A DNA stretch of 64,000 nt from Loripinus fragilis. Taxonomy: Eukaryota; Mollusca; Bivalvia; Lucinida; Lucinidae. Within the stretch, counting starts at the first letter, position 1, and each line of letters begins with the position of its first letter. The notes under the pieces were generated by a model that did no database searches, was not told the DNA's origin, and was given only the letters and a program-made list of their open reading frames with translations. The position numbers and the translations under genes were made by a program. Shown here in pieces: positions 10,861 to 21,640 of the stretch. Location of the stretch: NCBI GenBank assembly GCA_964019695.1, contig OZ026524.1:21142210-21206209 (forward strand), given 5' to 3'.

Positions 10861-12500
10861 TGGCTAACGGCTCTCATGCGGTTAGGATGGATCGGCTCTT
10901 CTAAATACCCACACTTAAACTTATATAATAGAGAAGTATTTTTTAGTGACTGGCCTATGTCAGCGCTAAACAATACCTCTTATGCCAAACGAACAAACCC
11001 ATACGTAACAAACTCTTCTATACACTGTCGTAACGTCACCCTGGTTGAGACGCTATCGCAGCCGAAACATCAAGATCCTGTGGCCCTTTTTCCCTTCAAG
11101 GTCACGTTATCCAGATAGTTTCGAGGTTTACACATACTGATACCAATTCTCTTAAAATTCCAGGAAAAAGGTTGAACAGTGTGGTGCCGACGTAACGTTT
11201 GGACGTTTACGTCGGACATCACCCTGCCCACGCACTAATTTCGTACATGTATAACGTATCAGTCGTAAACAACTAATTATGACCTCTCGGCAAAAAATAT
11301 ATACATCAATATTGAGAGATTACATTCTGCTGTTTTATGTGTGTAAAACCGTACAATGCTTTCTTACATTTATTTTGGTGTAACACAAAAATGCTTTACA
11401 TTTACTTTGGTGTAACGAAAATATCTTACATTTACTTTGGTGTAACAAAAAATATCTTACATTTACTTTGGTGTAACATTACACCTACCTAATCTCTAAA
11501 CATACATGTCAGCTATCACCTTATTTATGTAAGTGTGTTGTAGTGTATGCACCTAACCCTTATTCTTATATGCGTCAGATATAACTCGAGGTGACACAGA
11601 CAGGTCGCTACAGAAAGTCGATTATCACTAGCAGTTAAATCGTCTTTCCAACAACGCCGTACAAATCACAACAATTTAAAATCTAGCTGCTAAAATTGTT
11701 TTTCACCTATCGGTCCCTGGTAAATCTTTCAGCATGCCATTATAGTTTTAGGTGCAGGCCCGACATGGCCTGTGACTACATTTGTCCGAAATAACCCGAC
11801 GAGTCCATTCGGACAGCTTTTACTATAGCCGCAAGAATGGTCCCAGCAGATTTTTAGGCAATACGCATGTGCGTAACTTCATACGCAAGTGCGTAACAAT
11901 CGCTATTTTCACCAAAAAAAACGGGACGTTATTGATAACACCCGAAAGAACACATACACGGAATGCTGGCCGATTCAACAGACGACAAAATATAAACGAG
12001 TGACTTATTATTTCAATACAATGTGACATGCTAGAGACATCGCGATTCAATGCAATTACACGGATCGCCATCGCCCTGTCATGTACAATATCAATACAGT
12101 AACAATATATATAGCTTCACGTACCTTTTATAATAATGAATAGCATCTCTATATCGAACCTTTCATCGGTATGTTTAAAATGTCCCCTAACAAGAATGGG
12201 AAATTCCATCCTTTATATATTGAAAAACGCACAAGATTTCCGAGATATTCAAGAAGAATAAGGAAAACGTGCAAGCGTTGATAAATATAGATACAATGAA
12301 TTCCATCTCAGACAAACCGACCTTTTATTGGGACTATCAAAAGAAAGAGTACCGTATCATGGTTCGAATAGGTGCCCAGGTGCATACCTAAACCACTGCG
12401 TATTTGTGCGTATACGCAACCATAGCTGATTCTGTTATTCCAGCCATTCTGTATCGTAACATTCGGGAGAAATATTTTACTGAAATTTACTGAACCAGCA
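10861..12500. other. No gene recognised, except a short tandem repeat at 11353-11486
   Basis: At 11353-11486 there are four copies of a 31-35 bp unit built on CTTACATTTACTTTGGTGTA. The rest has a CpG-richer composition than its neighbours and short open frames on both strands, none recognisable. It may be LTR or other transposon debris. Confidence 0.45.
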
Positions 12501-12509
12501 AGTTCTACA

Positions 12510-14045
12510 AAAGTTAAAAAATGTTCTAGAACATTTTTAGAACAGTTCTAGAACAAGCATGTCATTATCATAAATTTAACCAGATTGATGTTGGGAAAAA
12601 CATGGCTGCCAGAATTGGAGGGATTATGAAGGCTCCCCAAAAAGCACTTGTGGCAGTTTCTAGATGGCAAATTTGACAGTATTATATAGTCTGGGACAGT
12701 GACAGCGAGTAGGCTTGAGACATAATTTCTTAAGTATTAATGTTAATTGTTGCTGTAGTTGCTGTTTTCCAAGGTCAAATGCATGACAATGTTTTGAAAT
12801 GGGTGGGGTAACAGGGTGGCAATAACTAACAACATTTAGGCCAACTTAGGGCCCCTATAATAATTCTCCTCCAGTTGATGTTTATTTATTTATTGTGTCA
12901 CCTGCATTTGGGGATTACTTATTGGGGTTTTAAACCAATGTCAACAGTTTTCCAGATATATAAAGGTAGCATTCGATGGAATCTTATTTCCAAACCCTAT
13001 ATGGGACATTTTTGGGGAGGTGTTCTACAACTGTTTTAGAAAAGTTCAGATTTTTTTTAGAACAGTTGCAGAACAAACCACTAGAACATTCCTGAAATTG
13101 TTCTTAAACTATTCTAAAATGCTCTAAAATAATTCAGGGGCATTAATAGAATGCTTTATATGACATTTTTGAAGAGTTGTTGTACAGTCTTTCCAGAAAA
13201 TTTCTAAAGGTTTGTTCTGGATCAGTTCTAGAAAAAGCCAATGTTTATTCTAGAACAGTTCTAGAACAAACCATTAGAACATTTCTGGAATTGTTCTGGA
13301 ACCATTCTAAAATGTTCTAGAATGATTCAGAGACATTTTTAGAACGTTAAATGGAACATTTCTAGGGGTGTTCTACAATTGTTCCAGAAAAATTCTAAAG
13401 GTTTGTTCTAGATCAGTTCTAGAACAAACCAAGGTTAGTTCTAGAACAGTTCTAGAACAAACCATTAGAACATTTCTGGAATAGTTCTGGAACCATTCTA
13501 CAGATGTTCTAGAACTATTCAGAGACATTTATAGAACGTTAAATGGGACAATTTATGAGGGGTGTTCTACAACTATTCCATAAACATTCTAAAGATTTGT
13601 TCTGGAACTGTTCTAGAACAAACCAAGGTTTATTCTAGAACAGTTCTAGAACAAACCATTAGAGCATTTCTGGAATAGTTCTGGAACCATTCTACAGATG
13701 TTCTAGAACTATTCCGAGACATTTATAGAACGTTAAATGGGACATTTTACGAGGGGTGTTCTACAATTGTTCCATAAACGTTCTAAAGATTTTTTCTGGA
13801 ACTGTTCTAGAACAAAATTGATTTGTTCTAGAACTGTTCTAGGAAAAACTTTTAGAATTTTCTGGAACTTTTCTAGAACAAATTTTTTGACCTCGGCTAG
13901 AACAATTGTAGAACAAAAAATTGTCCCATTTAACGTTCTACATCTGTCCCATAAACATTCTAGAACATATCTAGAACAGTTCTAGAACATAGTTCTAGAA
14001 AATTCTAGAATAATTTTAGAACATTCTAGAACAGTTCTAGACCGT
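12510..14045. repeat. Array built from the palindrome GTTCTAGAAC, with a higher-order unit of about 191-196 bp
   Basis: The 10-bp palindrome GTTCTAGAAC and close variants recur dozens of times, often in pairs as GTTCTAGAACAGTTCTAGAA. A higher-order period is visible from the marker ACAAACCATTAGAACATTTC at about 13073, 13264, 13455 and 13651. Isolated copies begin at about 12525 and the dense part is 13020-14045. Open frames through it are composition artefacts. Confidence 0.85.
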
Positions 14046-14284
14046 TTCGCAGGGGAAAGGCCAAATAAAAAGTACAGTGTTTCCAGTCACCCAATCCTGC
14101 CAGCAGATGATTCACCTGAAATATCAAGTCTTATTTCCACCAAAATGAAATTTATCACATTATTACATACCCACCAATCCAACACCTTCATACCAACGGG
14201 GTCAAACTTTCTGCTAGCAAAGCTCATGGAACATTTAGACACAAATTATCGAATAGCATTACCAGAATTTTTTAATTTCTATTG

Positions 14285-14840
14285 ATTTGTTTGTTTTGAT
14301 TCTTTACATCCCATCAACAATCTTTCAGTTCTATAGGGACGGGTCTTCCTGGGTTGAACCAGTACTTAGCTTGGAAAAATGTGTCTTGCTCAAGGATACA
14401 ACGCAGTGATGCCGGACCGGGCCGCATAGCGCAGTCGGTAACGTGTCTGGCTACAGATGCGTTGTCTGACTGCAGATCCGGGGGTCGAGAGTTTGATCCC
14501 GGCCCCGTCCCATACTTTCGTGGAGATTGATCATGAAATAATTTCTACGGTCATTCTCCTCCCTTCGGCTGATTCATTCAAGAAGGGTTGTTGTCAGTTA
14601 CAAGCGAAAGTATGTGCACAAACTACTGGTTAACCGCTTGTTCAAGCCTGCCCAGGAAAAAGTGTGGTTAGGTGAACTGACCGTCCCGCAATGACCATAG
14701 CTGTTGACTTGGGACGTAAAGCAACAAAACCAACCAACCAAAAGCAGTGATGCCGGTGAGGCTCGAACCTGCAGCCCCTCAGTCTCGAGTCAAGCACTCT
14801 ACTCTACCACTCTACTCTACCACTGAGCCACTGTGCTCCT
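14285..14840 (-). mobile_element. V-SINE-like element split by a younger SINE
   Basis: On the minus strand the head (TAGAGTGCTTGACTCGAGAC region, about 14835-14757) and the core plus tail (GTATCCTTGAGCAAGACACA, about 14402-14285) belong to one V-SINE. The piece between is a different SINE bounded by a 13-bp target duplication. A short TCTACTCTACCA repeat lies in the head. Confidence 0.75.
14416..14743 (+). mobile_element. Intact tRNA-derived SINE nested in a V-SINE
   Basis: It is flanked by the exact 13-bp direct repeat GCAGTGATGCCGG (14403-14415 and 14744-14756), which lies inside the older V-SINE. The head has an A-box-like GCGCAGTCGGTAACGTG and a B-box-like GAGAGTTTGATCCCGG. The tail is ACAAAACCAACCAACCAAAA. 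The perfect target duplication shows a clean and fairly recent insertion. Confidence 0.85.
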
Positions 14841-15056
14841 AATTTCTATTGACAAAAGAAAAACAGTTTTATTGAATTTAAGGTCCAAGCATGTCCCTCT
14901 TCTTCATAACACAGTATTGATTATATGCTATGAAGGAGACAGACTGGTAGGCGTGATCTTTTTTGTGTGCTGCAGTCATATTTGAGGCTTTAACATGGGG
15001 GGATCAGGAAAGTTTTGCCAGAGTGTGTCCAATTTTGATGTTTGTTTTTTTTAATT

Positions 15057-15275
15057 GGATCCTGCAAATACCACAATAAGCGGGCCTTCATCGGCCCGCC
15101 ACCAAAACGCCATTTAAATGACGTTTCGCTGGCGAGCCGATGTTGGCCCAACATTGAATGCTGACTTGGTGGCTTTGTACTTTTTCAGGGGATCCAAACC
15201 AGTATTGCTAAGAAACCCTATATTTTTGTGAATTTTCCGGGGGGTCCTGACCCCCTGTCCCCCCTCTGGATCCCA
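15057..15275. repeat. Dispersed repeat, inverted partner of 25656-25856
   Basis: This shares, in inverted orientation with 25656-25856, GGGGATCC...CCAGTATTGCTAA, the GGGTCCTGACCCCC palindrome and a GGCCCGCC/GGCGGGCC-type segment. A shorter related piece, GGGCAACCATCGGCCCGCCA, lies at about 26093. No coding potential. Confidence 0.6.
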
Positions 15276-15393
15276 AAATGTTTAAGAGCTAGAAATTAAA
15301 GGACTTAAGAGTAAGGTACTAAAAACATTAATCTGACCTACGAAAAATTGTGGGATAAATTTTAATACAGAATGTATTTTCAAAAATATATAA

Positions 15394-15866
15394 CAGGGTT
15401 CCAACAGAAATTCAAAAACACAATTCCATGATTTTTTCATGATCAACAATGTAATTTCCATGACTATTCAATGCATGGCCTCTAACCTCCCCTTTTAGCG
15501 GCATCTTCACCACGCTGAGCATTAATGAGATATGCAGCAACAGCAATGTAATAAATAAGCATGCTTATATATACCATGCATGCATTTTGAAATGATTAAA
15601 ACTTGAAACCACCAGTAGCCAGAAATCTAGCTGTCAGACACACAAACCACCAGTAGCCAGAAAACTAGCTGTCAGACACACAAAATGTGTGTCTGACAGC
15701 TAGTTTTCTGGCTACTCAGGTGGTTTCGTCAAATTACTTCACAAAATTCAATGGTTTTTCCATGATTATTCAGGGTCTTTTCAAATTCCATGATTCTTCT
15801 ATGTATAGAACATTTTTTCGTGATATTCCAGGTTTTCCATGATTTCCAGAGCTTGTTGGAACCCTG
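15394..15866. mobile_element. hAT-like MITE with an internal hairpin
   Basis: The termini CAGGGTTCCAACA and TGTTGGAACCCTG are perfect 13-bp inverted repeats, flanked on both sides by TATAA. Sub-terminal arms also pair loosely (ATTCCATGATT motifs). In the middle, 15604-15727 holds a duplicated AGCTGTCAGACACACAAA unit and then its inverted copy, giving a near-perfect stem of about 38 bp. CAGGG termini fit hAT-type elements, although an 8-bp target duplication is not evident. Confidence 0.6.
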
Positions 15867-15869
15867 TAT

Positions 15870-17100
15870 AATTAAATGCGTGAGATACTTACCGGTTTTG
15901 AATAGTGCAAAAGGAATTGCACTAAGATAGGAAAAAATGTAGAAACAGTAGTCTAAGAAGTAGATCCAAGAATTTAGCAAATAAATCCAATATTTAAAAA
16001 TCTAAATTTTTTAATGCACACAACATGATAAATCCTGTATCATAGAACACTTTGAAGATGACATCCTCTAACATAATATGAATGTTAATTTCTTAGCTCC
16101 AGATACGTTGAAATATTTGTCAAAAAAAATGAATATTTTCTTATTAGTCAGCCAAAGTATGATCTATGGGTGCTCAAAGGAAACGTCATAAGGCGACCAT
16201 TCCTTTAGGTACCCATAACACTTATTTTGGTCGAAAAAACTGAAAATTTATCAGAAATATGTACTCTTATTTGAAACCCTGTCCAATGCATAAGGCAAAT
16301 GTAATCCATCAATAAAATGAATAGGTTTAAGTTTTAACTCTTTGCATGCTTGGTAATTTTTCAAGATTTTTTCAAAATTAACTTTAAAAAAAAAAATCAG
16401 TAACTGTAATACCATCTGAGTGTCAAACAGTTGTGTTGTATAAACAGAAAATATTTTGACTAAAACATTGGAAACATTTTTTGCAATTTACAAGAATATA
16501 TTATGCATTTAATTTTTTTCTTTTCTCACACAGAATACATGTATTCAACATGCTCAATGAAGTCAGTCATTTTTTTACCTTTTATTTTTTAAGGCAATAA
16601 AAATACAAAAAATTGTCGCCTGTACGATCTGCCGATAACCTTTCTATCAGGTTAAATAATGTCTTTTATCTTCAATTCAGATCATAAAAAACAAATCCTC
16701 CTACATTTTCCACAAGCGACTGGCTACAGACGACAGCTAATCCATTTTAATTTAAAAACACCGCTCAGACAGAAGCAAACCATAAATTTATTACAACTCA
16801 ATGTCTTTTGCTTTTTCGCAGAAAACTAGATGTCAGATCGGAAAAATATAAATCCTAGTTTATTTTCGAGTCCACAAGCCAGTGGTTACAGACGACAGTT
16901 AATCCATTTAAACTAAAAACAGCAGACGACAAATTTATGATAATATTTTTATCAGTATCTAAGATTAAATATTTCATGTGAATCATCTGCTACATGAAAT
17001 ATAAAATCTTAGTTACTATGTAAAAAAAGAACCAAATTTTCATCTTCAAAATTCTTTCTGTATTAATTTTAGTGATGCTCAATGTGCAATGCAACAGAGA
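15870..17100. other. No gene recognised; one diverged palindrome
   Basis: AT-rich DNA. A diverged copy of the GGGTGCTCAAAAGAACC palindrome is at about 16165-16210. GACGACAG fragments near 16730 and 16890 resemble the MITE at 17111. Confidence 0.4.
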
Positions 17101-17110
17101 TAAATACTAA

Positions 17111-17292
17111 CCCTTAAAGCACCACCTATAATTTGCAGCGGACGACAATTTCAAATTTTGCAGCTTTTTCAAAAATAAACAATAAGGCTGGCAGACGATT
17201 CTCATGTTACATCATACCTTATTTTTGTCAAAATTCGAGAAAAATATCCCAAAATTTGTCGTCTGCTGCAGTCGTGTTTGGCGCTTTAAGGG
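17111..17292. mobile_element. piggyBac-like MITE
   Basis: It starts CCCTTAAAGC and ends GCTTTAAGGG, with inner pairing GGACGACAATTT / AAATTTGTCGTC. It is flanked by CTAA on the left and TTAA on the right, a one-base-mutated TTAA duplication. It has the same CCCTT...AAGGG layout as the element at 8176-8371 but a different interior. Confidence 0.55.
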
Positions 17293-17349
17293 TTAAAGGT
17301 ACGAATAGATTCTACAAAAAAGATCACAAGAGGCTCCTTTATAGTCATG

Positions 17350-17595
17350 CATGATTGATTCTTTGCATGCTGGGTAATTTTTTATGCTTTTGTTGTTGTC
17401 TGCTGACTTTTAAAAAATATAATCCAAAAACTCTTTCAGGAAAGGAACAGAGTATCAAACGGTTTGGATCCAGATGAAGACCAACATTTTGTTGGTCCTG
17501 GTCTGGTTCCAAACTGAATGCAAAGGTTTTCAGCAGACTACAAAAGTCATTACTACATGTAGCAAAGAAAGTGTTGAACACCACTGTCAATGATT
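17350..17595 (+). repeat. Dispersed palindromic repeat, related to 29868-30090
   Basis: It shares TGGGTAATTTTTTATGC, a TGTCTGCTGACTTTT-like segment and a core hairpin in which CAAACNGTTTGG pairs with CCAAACTG around a short loop. The copy at 29868-30090 is in the opposite orientation. It looks like a MITE family without an obvious target duplication. Confidence 0.55.
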
Positions 17596-17916
17596 GCTAA
17601 TGCTCTTATGCATAAGTTACAAAATTGTAATCAAGTTTGCCAAACAGCAAAAATCAGTATTCTACTATACAGGCATGCAGACCAACCTTTTTTCTCCAGG
17701 AGAAACTGGGCCCCTAAAACAATATGAATGGGGGCCCAGCCCAAAACTAAGGGGCCCAGGACTCAGCGTATAATTAAACATCATTGCCAAGCAAGCATTG
17801 GCTCTACTATTAATTGAAGTCAGAGACCCTAACATAATTTGTAAACTTTCAATAGCTACATATTGTCAGATTTGACAAGGGAAAAATCATCTCCAAGACC
17901 AAGCAATGAAGTTAAA

Positions 17917-18000
17917 GTGTCTTGCTCAAGGACCCAACACATTGCCTCTGGTGTGGCTCAAACCAGGAACGTCTTGATTTTAGGTTTAGCACTGGGCCAC
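17917..18000 (-). mobile_element. V-SINE fragment
   Basis: GTGTCTTGCTCAAGGACCCA is the V-SINE core in reverse orientation, followed by a diverged head with GTGTGGCTCAAACCAG and ACTGGGCCACTG. Confidence 0.55.
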
Positions 18001-18049
18001 TGCCAGTTGAAGGCATTCCCATCTCTACCCTTTTACTTTTCAACTGTTC

Positions 18050-18255
18050 AAATTGACACGGATAGGCAGCAATCGAAAAAATTAATGACAATCTACGAAT
18101 GTAGATCAAAAAACGATAGAAACAGAGTTTTATTGATTGTCATTTGTCGCCCAAATGGCGACAAATGGCAATCGAAAACCCTATTTCTAACGATTTATGC
18201 TCTGCGTCATCAATTATTAAGAGCGTTTTTGATTGCCACCTATCCGGTGTGAAAT
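18050..18255. mobile_element. Palindromic MITE (CGGATAGG family)
   Basis: Left terminus ACACGGATAGGCAGCAATCG pairs with right terminus TTGATTGCCACCTATCCGGT. In the centre CATTTGTCGCC and GGCGACAAATG form a second hairpin. A partial relative with the same central hairpin and right terminus is at 24320-24485. Confidence 0.65.
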
Positions 18256-18769
18256 TTAAGATAGATGAATCAACAGTTAATCTTATAACCTGATTAGTTT
18301 GAATAAATAAAATACAAGACAAGGTTAAAAAATTAAACAAACAGGAGCACGGCCAAGTGAATTTTATTTTAAAATTTATCTCAGACAAGCATAATCCTGG
18401 ATACCATATTTATAGCAATTAAAGACATATGCGGCTATTTCCAATGCGTACCTTTTCCGCGTCTGCAAACGGGGAAAGTTGTCTGGGTCCTGTCTTTCGA
18501 CCTTTAACGGATTCGGATCAACACAGCTTCCGATATTCTTATGTCATATCGGTGTTCCGACATTTTCTTCACAAAATAACTAATTAAAGTGTGTTCGAAA
18601 TATCTATTGACATCTTTTCAGAACTGATCGTCTCAGCACTAAAGACAGATAAATGTAGCTCAGTCGAAATCAAACGACGCACACAATAACCCTGGTTACG
18701 AATACGATAGTGGCCGAGTCTATACTATTTGTATGATTATTTCGAGCGGCGCACGACCTGACCTCGTGG

Positions 18770-18840
18770 CCTAGTGGTTAGCGTGTCTGGCTACAAAGCC
18801 AGAGGACCAGGATCGATTCCCGGATTCGCACATATTTTCA
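18770..18840 (+). other. tRNA-like sequence (pseudo-tRNA or SINE head)
   Basis: GTGGCCTAGTGGTTAGCGTG is a good A box and AGGATCGATTCCCGG a fair B box, with a strong stem TCTGGC/GCCAGA between them. The anticodon arm is one base too long, the acceptor stem does not pair, and T runs follow within 20 bp. I call this a tRNA-derived sequence, not a functional tRNA. Confidence 0.45.
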
Positions 18841-19711
18841 GTGTGTTTTTTCTTTCTTTTTTAACATTTTAATGCTAAATTACTTCATATACTAGTAAAA
18901 TGGCATCGTCAAAACGACCGAAATGGTCATCCCCGAACTTTTTATATTGAATTACGCATGAAACCTATGGGGGTGGGGTTAAATTTGGCCCTCTAGAAAG
19001 AGAATTAGTTAGGTGACCCCAGTTTTTTATTCTTTTTTCTGAAAGGTATTAAAATAGTCCATGAATTAAAAATAAATTTTCAAGATTTTCAATATCAGAT
19101 TTTTTAATACATGATTTATTCTAAAAACAAATTCCATTTTTTCGACGAATTGCCAAAATATATCATGCAGTATCTTGTCACAGCATGGGATAACAAGTAA
19201 ACATGCACTTTTTCTTAAAAGTTTGAGGTCATGGGCAGTAATCTAAGTTAAAAGAAAGAAGCTGGCTGAAGATTACAACCGTTTTAGCTCGATAATTAGG
19301 ACTAGTGTTATTTTTTTATATTTCTAGAAAATTGGTCAAATGCTGTAAACTTCAATATGTGATTCTGAAAAAATAAGCACGGTGACATATCATTTTTATT
19401 TCATAAATGGATAGCCCATGCATAAAACAAACTGTATGCAAAGTATTGAAAATATTTCAATATGGGAAGTATTTAGTAGCATATGTCCTTAATGCCCTCT
19501 CACTTCTCGCATGGAAACAGTGTTCCAATTTTATTAAAAACTTAACAGCTTTAAAGCCTTTTACTCAAGTTACCCAATATTAAATATTGTGATTTTCCAA
19601 CCTTTCTGAAGTCGTGCCAGGCGCCTGTTGAATTTGGGAAAAAGCATTTGAACCGTCAAAATTAGGAAACTTGATGCCGGCTAAAAGAGCTGGACCCCTA
19701 TTTCAAATTGA

Positions 19712-19966
19712 TAAAAACCATTCGAGCCACGACATGGAATTTCCAACAATGTAGCATGTGCTACCAGCAAAGCCTCAGATCAGCCTGCGCATACTTGCAG
19801 TCTGATCAGAGCCTTTGCTTGTTGCTTGAATATTCTATCACTGTTAAGCTACTGACTGAACATCATTTGGAGTTTCTTAACTTTATAGGAGGCTGTACAG
19901 GCCAGTCTGAGTCTACACTTGTCAAAATGCCACATTGTTGGAAATCACATGTCGTGGCTCAATTTT
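19712..19966. mobile_element. MITE, family with GAGCCACGACATG termini (copy 1)
   Basis: Terminal inverted repeats of about 30 bp: GAGCCACGACATG...TTTCCAACAATG on the left and CATTGTTGGAAATCACATGT...GTGGCTC on the right. The interior has the near-palindrome GATCAGCCTGCGCATA...TCTGATCAGAGCC and TTGGAGTTTCTTAA. Copies 2 and 3 are at 24550-24778 and 28697-28937. The open frame across it is not a gene. Confidence 0.75.
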
Positions 19967-20269
19967 ACCCATAAGAAATTAGCAGTGTAGAGCTGTAACA
20001 TGTTGCTTTGCCCTTCATAATTACTCATGAAAGTTTGTTGATGTTGTGTCTTTGGTCGGGCATATCAGGGTTCAACTGTTGGATTTCTTTTGCTCAGGTA
20101 TTCAGTTCCATCTACTGTCGAGTCCTTAGCTTTGTTTTATCTCTTTTTTATATATCTTGATTAGTATGTAATAAGAGATGATGCATCGGTAATTATGTAA
20201 CCAAACATCTATGTGTCTTGATCCACATCAGAATTAAGGCTGAGGTTGGTACCTTTAAACATGTTTAAG

Positions 20270-20390
20270 CCCTCCAGTAATTTTTTACTGACCATCCCAA
20301 GGCAGTGCTTTCCTTTTTGTTATTTGTGTTTCGTGTTTGACTTTGTTATATTGTCTTGTCTGTTCCTTGCAGCCTTGTGATCAAGGATTA
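20270..20390. repeat. Terminal fragment of the Penelope-like repeat family
   Basis: Its reverse complement, with GTCAGTAAAAAATTACT and an ACAAATAACAAAAAGGA-like stretch, matches the ends of the decayed Penelope-like copies near 37870 and 39660-39770. Confidence 0.5.
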
Positions 20391-20392
20391 AT

Positions 20393-20930
20393 GTGTCTTG
20401 CTCAAGGACACCCAGGTGAACCGCATGTCTAGGCCTCGGAGGGTGTTGGCTATCGGAGGTAAACAAAGGATTTTGGGGTTGGACATGGTCTGTATTGAGA
20501 CGATTTTATTGTATTTAGAATCGCTTTGAGGGATAAGAACAACATACAAGTCGATAGTATACAGAATGATGATAACTCTGAATACAAATACATGTTTTTG
20601 AACTGAATCTGTTCGAGTTTAAATCGCATTTGAATTCGGAAATGCTAAAATTTGGACGAATATTTCGAATTCATCAGTTAATATTCATATCTATTATTTT
20701 ATTTTTACTTGATTTACAGCCACCGCTGGAATGTATAACCTCTCTTTGGAATGAATCAGTCAAATACAATTCAAACATACTTGTAAAACCCTTAATTATT
20801 TGCAATTTTATGACGGTGGTATCATGTTTATAGGTAGCTTTCCGTTCGGAGGTATGTTGGGTAGCTGTCGGAGGGAAGGCTTGTGCATGTTAACATTGAT
20901 TTCGGAGATGAGCAAATTGATCATGCTCAT
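20393..20930 (+). repeat. Inverted duplicate, partner of 27080-27615
   Basis: AGGGTGTTGGCTATCGGAGG and CGCATGTCTAG at 20410-20462 match the reverse complement of 27540-27600. At the other end ATTGATTTCGGAGAT at 20897 matches 27106-27120 inverted, with similar flanks. The middle is poorly conserved. This looks like two diverged copies of one element of about 540 bp in opposite orientation. Confidence 0.4.
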
Positions 20931-21033
20931 TAAACAAGCTCTCGCATACGGAAACAAAAGTGTAACACTCAAACACTTTCAAAAACAAGTGGTTCGATTG
21001 GCGAGGAACATTTCAAAGGAAAAACAAGTTTAA
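20800..21033 (+). pseudogene. Unrecognised open frame of 77 codons
   Basis: I do not recognise this protein. The first half has a Gly/Phe/Met-rich hydrophobic stretch, the second half a plausible amphipathic basic helix ending in KEKQV. An AATAAA lies directly after the stop. Bases 27060-27200 on the minus strand give a similar short hydrophobic segment with a shared LISE motif. This could be the last exon or remnant of an element-encoded protein, or chance. Confidence 0.2.
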
Positions 21034-21479
21034 ATAAACCAATTTGTTAGAGTTTTTGTTCAACATTGAATGGGTGTTTTTTTTTTGCATTAGTTTGTTT
21101 TGTTTGTTTTGGCCTACCATATCTATTTAGCCCTTTGCACAATCTGGCAGTATCATAACATGCCAAAGCATTATACTATAATGAAATGGACGCATACCTT
21201 TTCGTGAAGGTGACATATCAAGTGTCAATGCAATTAGTATACCAGATGTTTAGACGAGCACCTGTACAGTCTAATCAGTGCAGGAAATGCCACAATCCCA
21301 GACAGACACATGTCTCCAAGAGACAGGGACACTGGAACACAGACAAATAAGGAATACGCACAAAAGTCAGAATACAATAAGCAAAGCATTCAGCTCCATT
21401 TATCTCAGTGAGAGTATTGCCAAACTAGAAATGACACAAAATAAGAGTTTATAACGAAGTGCTAAACATGAACCCCCAG

Positions 21480-21640
21480 CAAATACAACAAAAATAGTAA
21501 GTGAGTATGATCAGGAAATACCACATCACAAACTTAAGACAAACCCATGGCACCGTGAGGAAGAGCCACACATCAAACCACGCGACACTAGGAAGACAAA
21601 CTAAGCGAAGCAAACAGCTCTCTCTTCCCCATCTACTCGC
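21480..21640 (+). repeat. Dispersed repeat flank, duplicated at 37610-37760
   Basis: Both copies share AGTAAGTGAGTATGATCAGG (AGTAAGTGAGCATGATCAGG in the second), ATGGCACCG, GAGGAAGAGCCACACATCAA and GAAGACAAACTAAGC. Both then run into CTCTCTCTTCCCC. The second copy stops there, while here that seed is followed by the 2 kb CT array. Confidence 0.75.

Noticed and set aside
18770..18840. A functional tRNA gene
   Set aside because: The A and B boxes are good, but the anticodon arm is one base too long and the acceptor stem does not pair. It is kept as a tRNA-derived sequence.
19708..19974. Open frame of 88 codons
   Set aside because: It lies within a MITE that occurs three times in the window; the reading frame is not kept in the other copies.
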